Shown here one piece after another: positions 1 to 10,389 of a stretch of 64,000 nt of DNA. Both the position numbers and the translations under genes were made by a program. The notes under the pieces were generated by a model. The model had not been told where the DNA came from. It saw nothing but the letters and a program-made list of their open reading frames with translations, and did no database searches. The DNA is taken from assembly GCF_007991735.1 (NCBI RefSeq), contig NZ_BJYX01000002.1, positions 124,001-188,000 of the forward strand, given 5' to 3'. The stretch's first letter is position 1, and the number at the start of each line of letters is the position of its first letter. This DNA is from Terrabacter aerolatus. Its GTDB lineage: Bacteria; Actinomycetota; Actinomycetes; Actinomycetales; Dermatophilaceae.

Positions 1-57
1 GAGACAACGGCGGAACGGATGCTCGACTTCACGCGTGAATACCCTTCGCAGACGTGA
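1..57 (+). CDS. C-terminal fragment of an unidentified protein
   Basis: Frame 1 is open from the window edge and ends at a TGA at 55-57, giving an 18-residue tail ending in REYPSQT. Its codons look normal for this genome. Too little is present to assign a family. It could be a chance open stretch, because only 18 codons are visible. The next 156 bases (58-213) hold no gene I can support and separate this end from the stop codon of the leftward acyl-CoA ligase. Confidence 0.4.
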   Translation, partial: ETTAERMLDFTREYPSQT

Positions 58-213
58 CGCCGGGCGCCCCGGGTCGGGACGGGGTGCGGCACGTCGATAG
101 TGACCCTGCTCCAGTGTCACCGATCGGGCCCAATACTCCAAAACCAACGGCGAGTCCAAACCCTTGCGTGTCGCGGCCGTGGACGTGGTCCCGGGGAGGC
201 GTGGTCGGGGCCG

Positions 214-1725
214 TCAGGGGGCCTCCACCGGCCGGACCTCGCGGCGCAGGATCTTGCCCGTGGGGCCCTTGGGCAGCTCTCCGAGGCTCCAGATCCGACG
301 CGGGTACTTGTAGGCCGCCAGGCGGTCCTTGACGTAGGCCTGCACGTCCTCGAGGGTCGCGGTCGAGCCGGGGCGGAGCACGACGGCGGCCCCGACCTCC
401 TCGCCCATGAGCTCGTCGGGCACGCCGACGACCGCGGCCTCCAGCACGTCGGGGTGCGTGTAGAGCACCTCCTCGACCTCCCGCGGGTAGACGTTCATGC
501 CGCCCCGGATGATCATGTCCTTCTTGCGGTCGACGATCGTGTAGTAGCCCTCGTCGTCGACGGTCGCGAGGTCACCGGAGCGGAACCACCCGTCGGGGAT
601 GGCCTCCTTCGTGGCCTCAGGGCGGTTCCAGTAGCCCTTCATGATGTTCTCGCCGCGGATCGCGATCTCGCCGATCCCACCGGCCGGGGTCTCGTTGCCC
701 TCGATGTCGACGAGCTTCATCTCGCAGCCGGGGATGGCCCGGCCGATGGTGCCGGGCTTCGTCGGCTTGTCGGGCATGTTGAAGGACGCCACGGGGGAGG
801 TCTCGGACAGCCCGTAGCCCTCGAGGATCTGGCAGCCGAACTTCTCCTCGAAGGCCTTCATGACCTGGGCCGGCATGGCGGAGCCGCCGGACGCGCAGGT
901 GCGCAGGCTGCTCGTGTCGGCCTGGTCGGCGTTCGCGTGGTTGAGGATGGCGGCATACATCGTCGGGACGCCCTGGAAGATCGTCACGTGGTCGCGGCCG
1001 AGCACCTCGATGGCCTTGGCCGGGTCGAAGCGGGGGATCAGCGTCAGCGTGCAGCCCTGCTGGACGGAGGTGTTGAGCCCGCAGGTGAGGCCGAAGACGT
1101 GGAACAGCGGCAGGCAGCCCATGATGACGTCGTCCTGGGTGATCCGCATGATGTCGCTCGAGGTGACCTCGGCGTTGCGGTGCAGGTTGAAGTGCGTCAG
1201 CTCGGCGCCCTTGGGCTTGCCCGTGGTGCCGCTCGTGTAGAGGATGACGGCTGTGTCGTCGTCGGCCCGCTCGACGGGCTCGAGCACGGGAGCTCCCGCG
1301 GACTCGGACGCGTCGAACTGCCCGTCGGCGGGTCCCATGGGACCGCACACGAGCAGGCGGGTGCCGGTCTCGGCGGCGGCCTTGGCGGCCTCGTCGGCGA
1401 AGTCGGGCCACACGAAGCTGAAGCGGGCGCCGCTGTCCTCGTAGAAGTACTGGATCTCGCCGGACTTGAGCAGCGGGTTCATCGGCACGACGACGCCGCC
1501 GGCCAGCAGGGCGCCGTAGAACGCGACGGGGTATGCCGGCACGTTGGGCAGGATGAGCGAGACCCGGTCGCCCGGCTCGAGGCCCGCTGCCCGCAGCTGG
1601 CCGGCCACCGCTGCCGCCGCCCGGTGCAGGGCCGACCACGTCAGCTCCACCTGGTCGAGCTTGATGCCGACCTTGTCGGGGACGCGGGCCGCGGTGGCGG
1701 CGAGGTTGGCGGCGAGGTTGGTCAT
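214..1725 (-). CDS. Long-chain fatty acid--CoA ligase (AMP-binding family)
   Basis: This is a 503-residue acyl-CoA synthetase of the ANL superfamily, which activates a carboxylic acid with ATP to an acyl-adenylate and then forms the CoA thioester in the cytoplasm. The phosphate-binding loop [11 protein letters not shown] is at residues 163-173, the YGLSETSP motif lies mid-protein, the hinge-region motif RSGD is followed by DRKKDMI, and the catalytic C-terminal lysine is in GPTGK (K491). Length is normal for the short FadD-like group. The gene stands alone, divergent from ligA, with a GAAGGAG-type ribosome site just upstream of the ATG. The exact acyl substrate cannot be read from the sequence. 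Confidence 0.9.
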   Translation of the reverse strand: MTNLAANLAATAARVPDKVGIKLDQVELTWSALHRAAAAVAGQLRAAGLEPGDRVSLILPNVPAYPVAFYGALLAGGVVVPMNPLLKSGEIQYFYEDSGARFSFVWPDFADEAAKAAAETGTRLLVCGPMGPADGQFDASESAGAPVLEPVERADDDTAVILYTSGTTGKPKGAELTHFNLHRNAEVTSSDIMRITQDDVIMGCLPLFHVFGLTCGLNTSVQQGCTLTLIPRFDPAKAIEVLGRDHVTIFQGVPTMYAAILNHANADQADTSSLRTCASGGSAMPAQVMKAFEEKFGCQILEGYGLSETSPVASFNMPDKPTKPGTIGRAIPGCEMKLVDIEGNETPAGGIGEIAIRGENIMKGYWNRPEATKEAIPDGWFRSGDLATVDDEGYYTIVDRKKDMIIRGGMNVYPREVEEVLYTHPDVLEAAVVGVPDELMGEEVGAAVVLRPGSTATLEDVQAYVKDRLAAYKYPRRIWSLGELPKGPTGKILRREVRPVEAP

Positions 1726-1842
1726 CTCTGCTCCTTCGCAGGGGGGCGACGCTCGGACTCGCGCCCATTGTCACCGCTGGGTCGCCCGGTGAACAGAGCG
1801 GGTGCCCCCGCCGTCGTGTGACGAGCGTCATCGACGCGGTGA

Positions 1843-4029
<2,187 letters not shown>

Positions 4030-4244
4030 CCGAGGGCGCGCTCTCATGTGCGCCGGCCCCACAGAAGCGACTCAGGTGTGTGAGTCCCCACCGTCCTTTC
4101 ACCGTGCTGCGCTCCTAGGCTTTGCCGAAGTTTCCCGCAGTTCCGGCCACCTGCCGCGGTCGAGGCGCTCGGTCCCCGAGTGGCTTCGGGCGGCGTGGCC
4201 GGACCCCCGCTCACCGGAGCGCGACGCACGAGGAGGTGCAGGTC

Positions 4245-5000
4245 TTGACGGGTACCCCGTTGCTCGAGACCAGGGCCCTGACCAAGGAGTTCCGCGGTTT
4301 CCGCGCCGTCTCGGAGGTCGACCTGACGGTCGTCGGCGGCACGGTCCACGCCCTCGTCGGTCCCAACGGAGCAGGCAAGACCACGCTCTTCAACCTGCTC
4401 ACCGGCTTCCTGTCGCCGACGTCCGGCACCGTCGTCTTCGACGGACAGGACATCACCGGCAAGGCGCCCGAGCAGATCGCGCCACTCGGCATCGCGCGCT
4501 CCTTCCAGATCACGAGCCTCTTCGAGGCGATGACCCTGCGCGAGCACCTCGAGCTGGCGCTCGCCAGCCCCACCGGGATGGGCAGGCAGTGGTGGCGCTC
4601 GGTGACGCGCATGGCGAGGTTCAAGGACCGCGCGATGGAGCTGCTCGACGACGTCGGCCTCGCCGACCGCGCCGGCGCTCCCGCCTCCTCGCTCGCCTAC
4701 GGCCAGAAGCGGGCGCTCGAGCTCGCCATCGCCATGGCGCTCGACCCCAAGCTGCTCCTGCTCGACGAGCCGACGGCCGGCATGGGCATCGAGGACGTCG
4801 ACCGCACCATCGCCCTCGTCAAGCAGCTGGCCGTCGGCCGCACCGTCGTCTTCGTCGACCACAACATGCACGTCGTCGGCTCGCTCGCCGACACCGTCAC
4901 CGTGCTCCAGTCCGGGCAGGTGCTGGCGGAGGGACCCTACGACGAGGTCCGCGCCGACGAGCGGGTCATCACGGCATACCTCGGAGCAGCCCATGAGTGA
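4245..5000 (+). CDS. livG: ABC transporter ATP-binding protein, LivG type
   Basis: This is one of the two ATPase subunits of a branched-chain-amino-acid (HAAT) family importer. Walker A GPNGAGKTT is at residues 39-47, the family-typical signature LAYGQ is present, and Walker B is LLLLDEPTAG. The start is TTG 4245, because AGGAGG at 4231-4236 has ideal spacing of 8 nt. This gives 251 residues, the usual length, while upstream codons encode low-complexity Arg/Gly sequence. The 215-bp gap after ligA contains TAGGCT (4116-4121) as a candidate -10 element. Its stop overlaps the livF start by 8 bases, so translation is probably coupled. Substrate may be an amino acid, amide or urea. Confidence 0.93.
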   Translation: MTGTPLLETRALTKEFRGFRAVSEVDLTVVGGTVHALVGPNGAGKTTLFNLLTGFLSPTSGTVVFDGQDITGKAPEQIAPLGIARSFQITSLFEAMTLREHLELALASPTGMGRQWWRSVTRMARFKDRAMELLDDVGLADRAGAPASSLAYGQKRALELAIAMALDPKLLLLDEPTAGMGIEDVDRTIALVKQLAVGRTVVFVDHNMHVVGSLADTVTVLQSGQVLAEGPYDEVRADERVITAYLGAAHE

Positions 5001-5760
5001 CAGCACCAGCACCACCAGCAGCGTGGACGCGATCGCCGGTTCCATTGCGACAGAAGCACGTTCGCGTATGCTCGAGGTCAGCGGACTCTCGGCGTGGTAC
5101 GGCGAGGCCCGTGTGCTCGACGACGTCAGCATCGACGTGGCCCCGGGCGAGGTCGTCACCCTCGTCGGACGCAACGGTGCCGGCAAGACCACGCTGCTGC
5201 GCTCGGTCATGGGCCTGCACCGTCAGACCGAGGGCACCATCACCCTCGACGGCGCCGACCTCGCCAAGCGCTCGCCCGACGCGCGTGCCCGCGCCGGCGT
5301 CGGCTGGGTGCCTGACGACCGCGGGATCTACTCGAGCCTCACCGTCGCCGAGAACCTGCTGCTGCCGCCCGTCGTGCACGCCGACGCGTGGCCGCTCGAG
5401 AAGGTCTACGAGTTCTTCCCGGTGCTGCACGAGCGCCGGGAGTTCCCGGGCACCAAGCTCTCGGGTGGCGAGCAGCAGATGCTCGCCATGGCCCGCGTCC
5501 TGCGGATGGGCTCGCGCCTGCTCCTGCTCGACGAGCCCAGCGAGGGCCTGGCGCCGGTCATCGTCCAGCGCATCGGCGAGATCATCCGCGAGATCAAGAG
5601 CCACGGCGTCGCCGTGCTCCTCGTCGAGCAGAACGTGAAGTTCGCCTCGACGGTGGCCGACCGGCACTACCTGCTCGCCCAGGGGAAGGTCGTCGAGCAC
5701 CTCGGCAACGACGACTTCCGCGCCCGCGAGGGCGAGCTGCTCACCTACCTCGGGATGTAG
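4993..5760 (+). CDS. livF: ABC transporter ATP-binding protein, LivF type
   Basis: This is the second ATPase of the importer. Walker A GRNGAGKTT is at residues 59-67, with signature LSGGEQQ and Walker B LLLLDEPSEGLAP. The ATG at 4993 overlaps the end of livG (ATGAGTGA). Residues 1-25 form a Ser/Thr-rich extension before the conserved MLEVSGLSAWYG, so Met26 is an alternative start, but the overlap favours the upstream one. The gene order here is ATPases, binding protein, permeases. Many actinobacteria instead place the binding protein first. Confidence 0.92.
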   Translation: MSDSTSTTSSVDAIAGSIATEARSRMLEVSGLSAWYGEARVLDDVSIDVAPGEVVTLVGRNGAGKTTLLRSVMGLHRQTEGTITLDGADLAKRSPDARARAGVGWVPDDRGIYSSLTVAENLLLPPVVHADAWPLEKVYEFFPVLHERREFPGTKLSGGEQQMLAMARVLRMGSRLLLLDEPSEGLAPVIVQRIGEIIREIKSHGVAVLLVEQNVKFASTVADRHYLLAQGKVVEHLGNDDFRAREGELLTYLGM

Positions 5761-5939
5761 CCCACGAGCGCGGGCCCTCACCCGCGTCACGCCGCCGCAC
5801 ACCCCCGCGGCAGCCGGCACACGACAGCACCCACCTCACGCACACCCATCGCACCACCAGCGCCATCTCGTCACACCCGTCTCACATCACGTCAGACCCC
5901 TCACACACCGTCACACCCCGTCACACACCAGGAGCAGAC
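5761..5939 (+). other. C-rich, G-poor leader between livF and the binding-protein gene
   Basis: This 179-bp gap is strikingly rich in C and A and poor in G, with many TCACAC/CACACC steps between about 5810 and 5930. No strong hairpin is visible. An unstructured C-rich, G-poor transcript segment is what Rho-utilisation sites look like, and it may instead be an unstructured leader for a highly expressed lipoprotein gene. The ribosome site (AGGAGC) sits at its 3' end. Function is inferred from composition only. Confidence 0.4.
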
Positions 5940-7184
5940 ATGCGTAGCAGGACAGTCCAGGGCACCGTCGCGATCGCCGCGACGGCGTCGCTCGCGCTCG
6001 CCGCGTGCGGAGGGGCCGGCGGCCCCCAGTCGAGCGGCTCGAGCAAGCTCACCGACGACAAGGTCGTCATCGGCCTGCTCAACGACCAGTCCGGCGTCTA
6101 CAAGGACCTCTCGGGTCCGAACTCCGCCGTCGCGATCCAGATGGCCATCGACGACTACAAGGCCAAGTACGGCGACAAGGCCGTCGCCAAGGACATCGAG
6201 ATCGTCCAGGCCGACCACCAGAACAAGGCCGACATCGCCAACTCCAAGGCTCAGGAGATGTACGACCGCCAGAAGGCCGACGTCATCCTCGACGTGCCCA
6301 ACTCGGCGGCCGCCCTCGCCGTGGCCACGCAGGCGAAGAACAAGAAGAAGCTCTACATCAACATCGGTGCGGGCACGACGGCGCTGACGGGTGCGAGCTG
6401 CAACAAGTACACCTTCCACTGGGCCTACAACACGGGCGTGCTGGCACGCGGCACCGCAGGCGCGATCACCAAGGCCGGGGGGACGAGATGGAACATCGTC
6501 TACCCCGACTACGCCTTCGGCCAGGACATGAACAAGTCCTTCACCAAGGAGGTCACCGCAGCGGGCGGCACGGTGGGCCAGTCGATCGCCTCGCCGTTCC
6601 CGAGCGACAACTTCGCGACCTTCATCACCAAGGCCGGCGAGGGCAACCCCAAGGTCATCGGCTCGATGCACGCCGGCGGCGACCTCATCAACTTCGTCAA
6701 GCAGTTCAACCAGAGCCCGCTCAAGGGCAAGGTGACCCTCGCCGTGGGGCTCATGTTCATCACCGACATCCACTCGCTCGGTGTCGACCAGTTCGCCGGC
6801 ACCCAGTTCACCGACCCGTGGTACTGGAACTTCGACGCGCAGAACAAGGCGTGGGCCGACCGCTTCAAGGCCAAGACGAACACCCGGCCCTCCTTCGCGC
6901 ACGCGGCCAACTACTCCGCGGCCCTGAACTACCTCGAGGCCGTCCAGGCGGCGGGCACGGACAACGCCGACGCCGTCGCCGCCCAGCTCGAGGGCAAGAA
7001 GATCAACGACGTGTTCCTGCGCAACGGTGAGGTCCGCAAGGCCGACCACGCCGTCATCCACGACGTCTACCTCGCCAAGGTCAAGAGCAAGGCCCCGGAG
7101 GACTGGGACTACGAGGACATCGTCAAGACCATCCCGGCCGCCGAGGCGTACGGCGCCCCCAACCCCGCCTGCTCGATGGGCTGA
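5940..7184 (+). CDS. ABC transporter substrate-binding lipoprotein (Peripla_BP_6, LivJ/K type)
   Basis: This is the extracellular solute-binding protein of the importer. The ATG at 5940 follows AGGAGCAG by a suitable distance. The 414-residue product has a signal peptide with lipobox LAAC, so Cys23 should be lipidated and anchored to the membrane. The mature part has the family's two-lobe pattern (KVVIGLLNDQSGVY near the N terminus, DPWYWNFDAQNKAWADRF later). The frame stays open upstream to 5388, but that part lies within livF in another frame and lacks family similarity. It lies between the ATPase and permease genes. The ligand is unknown; LivJ-like proteins also bind amides, urea or aromatic acids. 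Confidence 0.92.
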   Translation: MRSRTVQGTVAIAATASLALAACGGAGGPQSSGSSKLTDDKVVIGLLNDQSGVYKDLSGPNSAVAIQMAIDDYKAKYGDKAVAKDIEIVQADHQNKADIANSKAQEMYDRQKADVILDVPNSAAALAVATQAKNKKKLYINIGAGTTALTGASCNKYTFHWAYNTGVLARGTAGAITKAGGTRWNIVYPDYAFGQDMNKSFTKEVTAAGGTVGQSIASPFPSDNFATFITKAGEGNPKVIGSMHAGGDLINFVKQFNQSPLKGKVTLAVGLMFITDIHSLGVDQFAGTQFTDPWYWNFDAQNKAWADRFKAKTNTRPSFAHAANYSAALNYLEAVQAAGTDNADAVAAQLEGKKINDVFLRNGEVRKADHAVIHDVYLAKVKSKAPEDWDYEDIVKTIPAAEAYGAPNPACSMG

Positions 7185-7192
7185 TTCCGGGT

Positions 7193-7239
7193 CGTATGCC
7201 GTCCGGTCGCGTCCCACGCGGCCGCCCGGACGGCATACG
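7193..7239 (+). repeat. GTATGCCG inverted pair between binding protein and livH
   Basis: Perfect 14-bp inverted repeat: CGTATGCCGTCCGG at 7193-7206 and its complement at 7226-7239, with a 19-nt spacer. It lies in the 117-bp gap between the binding-protein gene and livH. In the transcript it would form a stable hairpin without a T tract. Such hairpins after a binding-protein gene commonly lower downstream permease expression or protect the upstream message. It is one of four such pairs in the window. Confidence 0.75.
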
Positions 7240-7301
7240 GCACCGGGCGCCTCCCGAAAGAGGCGCCGTCCCGGCCGACCGACCGCGAACGAGCGAGAGA
7301 C

Positions 7302-8171
7302 ATGAGCGAATTCATCCAGTACACCCTCCAGGGGCTCGCCGCCGGAGGCTTCTACGCGCTGTCGGCGCTGGGCCTCGCCGTCATCTTCGGCGTCCTCGGG
7401 GTCGTCAACTTCTCCCACGGCGCCTGCTACATGCTGGGCGCCGTCATCTCCGCGGTGCTCCTCGGTGAGCTGCACGTCGGCTTCTGGGTCGCGCTCGTCG
7501 TCGTGCCGATCCTCATGTTCGCCTTCGGGGTGCTCATGGAGCGGCTGCTCGTGCGCTGGCTCCTGGCCCTCGACCCGCTCTACAACTTCCTGCTCACCTT
7601 CGGCCTGACGCTCGTCCTCGTCGAGGCGGTCAAGCAGCGCTACGGCGTCTCCGGGCTGCCCTACGAGGTGCCGGCCGGGCTCGGTGGACAGGTCACGGTC
7701 GGCAGCGTCAACCTCTCCACCTACGCGATCTTCGCGTGCCTCTTCTCCGTCGTCGTCTGCGTCGCGGTCGGGCTGCTGCTGACGAAGACGCGCATCGGCA
7801 TGATCGTGCGCGCCTCGACCGAGGCACCGGAGCGCACCCGGGCGCTCGGGATCAACGTCGGCCGGTGGGTGACGCCCGTCTTCGGCTTCGGCATCGCGCT
7901 CGCCGGTCTCGCCGGCGTCCTCGCCGCCCCCACCCGCGCCATCACGGCCGAGATGGGCAGCAACTTCATCATCATCCTCTTCGCGGTCGTCGTCATCGGC
8001 GGTCTCGGATCGATCCTCGGGGCGGTGGTCGCAGGATTCCTCGTCGGACTCGTCGAGGCCTACGGCATCGCCTACGCCCCCACGTACGCCCAGATCGTCA
8101 TCTTCGTGCTGATGGCGCTCGTCGTTCTCGTCCGGCCCTCGGGGCTCTTCGGACGGGAGGAGGTCGCATGA
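7302..8171 (+). CDS. livH: ABC transporter permease, LivH type
   Basis: This 289-residue polytopic membrane protein has about eight hydrophobic segments and the family opening LQGLAAGGFYALSALGLAVI followed by GVVNFSHG. It also has the conserved AITAEMG and VVIGGLGSILGA segments of HAAT permeases. The start ATG is 7302. Its stop overlaps the livM start in ATGA. It forms the transmembrane pore together with LivM. Confidence 0.92.
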   Translation: MSEFIQYTLQGLAAGGFYALSALGLAVIFGVLGVVNFSHGACYMLGAVISAVLLGELHVGFWVALVVVPILMFAFGVLMERLLVRWLLALDPLYNFLLTFGLTLVLVEAVKQRYGVSGLPYEVPAGLGGQVTVGSVNLSTYAIFACLFSVVVCVAVGLLLTKTRIGMIVRASTEAPERTRALGINVGRWVTPVFGFGIALAGLAGVLAAPTRAITAEMGSNFIIILFAVVVIGGLGSILGAVVAGFLVGLVEAYGIAYAPTYAQIVIFVLMALVVLVRPSGLFGREEVA

Positions 8172-9187
8172 GCGAGCAGATGACCGCCAAGGTCGACGTC
8201 GACCTGGCCCAGCCCTCGATCCTGTCGCGGCGCAACCCGCTGCGCTACGTGCTGCTCCTCGCCGGCCTCGCCGTCGTCGTGATGCTGCCGTACTGGATCT
8301 ACCCGCCCGTCGCGATGGACATCCTCTCCTGGGGCCTGTTCGCGATCAGCGTCGACCTGCTCCTCGGGTTCACCGGCCTGCTCAGCTTCGGGCACGCGGC
8401 GTTCTGGGGTGGATCGGCCTACTGCTCCGGCCTCATCGCCAGCCACTTCGGGGTGCCCTTCCCCGTCGCCGTGCTCGGGGGTGCGCTCTTCGCGATGCTC
8501 ATCGCGTGGCCGATCGGCTACCTGTCGGTGCGCCGCACGGGCATCTACTTCGCGATGGTGACGCTCGCCTTCGCGCAGATGCTCTACTTCGTCGCCAACC
8601 AGGCGCGCGACCTCACCGGCGGCGAGAACGGCCTGCAGGGCATCCCGCGCAGCTTCTTCGGCATCGACGCGGTCGAGAACGACCCGTTCTACTTCTACTA
8701 CGCCGGCGCGGTGATGATCCTGCTCGGCATCCTGCTCGCCTGGCGCGTCGTCAACTCGCCCTTCGGCCGGGTGCTGACGGCCGTGCGCGACAACCCGGCC
8801 CGGGCGCGGGCGCTCGGCTACGACGTCGAGCGGTACAAGATCACCGTCTTCGTCATCTCCGCGGGCCTCGCCGGCCTCGCCGGTGGCGTCTTCGCGATCA
8901 GCCACCAGTTCGCCTCGCTCCAGGAGCTGATGTGGACGACGTCGGGCAAGGTCGTGCTCGTCACGGTGCTCGGCGGCATCGGCACCCTCTGGGGCGGCCT
9001 CGTGGGCGCGGGCGTCGTCGTGACGCTCGAGGACTACCTCGCGAGCTCGGGCTTCGAGGGCATCGGCCTGATCACGGGCACGATCTTCGTCGTCATCGTC
9101 CTGCTCTTCCGGCACGGCATCTGGGGCACGGCCCGCAACGTCCTGCGCCGCTACGTGCTCGAGCGTCGCCAGAAGTCGCGCGACTGA
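8168..9187 (+). CDS. livM: ABC transporter permease, LivM type
   Basis: This is the second permease, 339 residues from ATG 8168, which overlaps the livH stop by 4 bases. It has the typical LLLGFTGLLSFGHAAFWG segment, the cytoplasmic coupling-loop region (ALGYDVERYKITVFVISAGLAGLAGG) and VLGGIGTLWGG near the C terminus. The longer open frame from 7736 is out-of-frame sequence inside livH. It is the last gene of the operon, followed by a strong palindrome at 9213-9261. Confidence 0.92.
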   Translation: MSEQMTAKVDVDLAQPSILSRRNPLRYVLLLAGLAVVVMLPYWIYPPVAMDILSWGLFAISVDLLLGFTGLLSFGHAAFWGGSAYCSGLIASHFGVPFPVAVLGGALFAMLIAWPIGYLSVRRTGIYFAMVTLAFAQMLYFVANQARDLTGGENGLQGIPRSFFGIDAVENDPFYFYYAGAVMILLGILLAWRVVNSPFGRVLTAVRDNPARARALGYDVERYKITVFVISAGLAGLAGGVFAISHQFASLQELMWTTSGKVVLVTVLGGIGTLWGGLVGAGVVVTLEDYLASSGFEGIGLITGTIFVVIVLLFRHGIWGTARNVLRRYVLERRQKSRD

Positions 9188-9212
9188 CCCCCAGGCCCTC
9201 GGGCCTGACCTC

Positions 9213-9261
9213 CGTTCGATGTATTCGCGTCCGCTGGAAGGCCACGCGAATACATCGAACG
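9213..9261. terminator. 17-bp perfect palindrome at the livM convergent junction
   Basis: Arms at 9213-9229 (CGTTCGATGTATTCGCG) and 9245-9261 are exact complements with a 15-nt loop. A weaker outer match CCTGACC/GGTCAGG flanks it. It sits between livM and a leftward gene, where a bidirectional terminator is expected. It has no T tract, and it is much less GC-rich than its surroundings. Confidence 0.7.
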
Positions 9262-9277
9262 ACAGGACGGAAGGTGG

Positions 9278-9841
9278 TCAGGCGCGGGGCGTCAGGATGC
9301 GGCGTGCCAGGCGGCCGACGACGAGCCAGGCGACCGCGCCCAGCCCCCAGTTGGTGATGGCGTTCTTGACGGTGGCCCCGTCACCGGTGAACTGCTTGAC
9401 CCCCGCGGTGCGGCTGAAGACGCCGAGATCGGCCCAGTCGGCCGCCTTGAGGACCGCCTGCACGAGGGCGTTGCGCGTGTTGGCGTCGAGCACGACGAGG
9501 ACGGCGCCGAGCAGCAGCGCCACGGCGGCGAGCAGGCAGGCGAACCACGCGATCTCCCCGAGCAGCGTGCGCAGCCGCTTGATGCCCGCACCCGTGAGGC
9601 TGACGGCGCGGCGTGCGCCGGCGCGCACGTCGAGGGAGCGACGGGCCGCGACGCCGGAGTCGGCCTTGGCGCTCGCCCGGTCCAGCGGCTCGGCGGGCGA
9701 GGGGGCCGGGGCCGACGGGGTCGGCGTGGCCGCCGGAGCTGCCGGAGCTGCCGGAGATGCCCCGGCCGACGTCGCGTCGGACCTGGGTTCGGGGGTGGGC
9801 TCGGGCGTCGGGGCGGTGGTCGGGCTGGCCGGGCTCGTCAT
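9278..9841 (-). CDS. Small Pro/Ala-rich membrane protein of unknown function
   Basis: The product has 187 residues, starting at the ATG at 9841 preceded by AAGGAG. The first 60 residues are a Pro/Thr/Ala/Ser-rich, probably disordered tail (TTAPTPEPTPEP). A basic stretch then leads to a hydrophobic segment (WFACLLAAVALLLGAVLVVL), a soluble loop containing NAITNWG, and a second hydrophobic segment ending in Arg-rich LARRILTP. Both ends probably face the cytoplasm. I do not recognise a family. It is divergent from gatC, with 143 bp between the starts. Confidence 0.7.
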   Translation of the reverse strand: MTSPASPTTAPTPEPTPEPRSDATSAGASPAAPAAPAATPTPSAPAPSPAEPLDRASAKADSGVAARRSLDVRAGARRAVSLTGAGIKRLRTLLGEIAWFACLLAAVALLLGAVLVVLDANTRNALVQAVLKAADWADLGVFSRTAGVKQFTGDGATVKNAITNWGLGAVAWLVVGRLARRILTPRA

Positions 9842-9984
9842 CGAGGCTTCTCCTTGCGCGGTTCGTGGATCCGGTGTGGTCAACGAGCGACAGGGCCCGG
9901 AGGACACGCCCAGGCAGCCGGCTCGTCCCGCGCAGGCCGGAACCGTGGTCCGGGCGTGCGGGGCCGCCCCATAGACTGGCGCGC

Positions 9985-10281
9985 ATGTCATCCCTGTCCC
10001 GCGACGACGTAGCCCATCTGGCCGGCCTCGCCCGCATCGAGCTCTCGGACGCCGAGCTCGACCGCATGGTGGGTGAGCTCGGCGTCATCCTCGAGTCCGT
10101 GGCCAAGGTCCAGCAGGCGCCCACCGAAGGTGTCGCGCCGATGTCCCACCCGATGCCGCTGACCAACGTGACCCGGCCCGACGTGGTCCGTCCGAGCCTC
10201 GGCGCCGAGGCCGTGCTCGCGGGGGCGCCCGAGGCCGAGCAGCAGCGCTTCTCGGTGCCGCGCATCCTCGACGAGGACTGA
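9985..10281 (+). CDS. gatC: Asp-tRNA(Asn)/Glu-tRNA(Gln) amidotransferase subunit C
   Basis: This 98-residue subunit of GatCAB wraps around and stabilises GatA. The start MSSLSRDDVAHLAGLARIEL and the C-terminal SLGAEAVLAGAPE region are typical of GatC. Start ATG 9985 lies 7 nt after TAGACT (9972-9977), so the mRNA is probably leaderless. It leads the gatCAB operon, which amidates mischarged Glu-tRNA(Gln) (and often Asp-tRNA(Asn)) in bacteria lacking GlnRS. gltX, which supplies Glu-tRNA, is also in this window at 61.3 kb. Confidence 0.95.
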   Translation: MSSLSRDDVAHLAGLARIELSDAELDRMVGELGVILESVAKVQQAPTEGVAPMSHPMPLTNVTRPDVVRPSLGAEAVLAGAPEAEQQRFSVPRILDED

Positions 10282-10296
10282 GCCACCGCGACGCCC

Positions 10297-10330
10297 GCGT
10301 ATGCCGTGTCGCCGAGCACCCGGCATACGC
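10297..10330 (+). repeat. GTATGCCG inverted pair between gatC and gatA
   Basis: Perfect 10-bp arms GCGTATGCCG (10297-10306) and CGGCATACGC (10321-10330) are separated by 14 nt. It lies inside the gatCAB operon, between the gatC stop and the gatA start. It resembles the pairs at 7193, 30884 and 37755. Confidence 0.7.
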
Positions 10331-10389
10331 CAGCCCGCGACGGGCACCCACGAATCCTCTTGCCGCAGCTACGAACCGAAGGCACCGAC

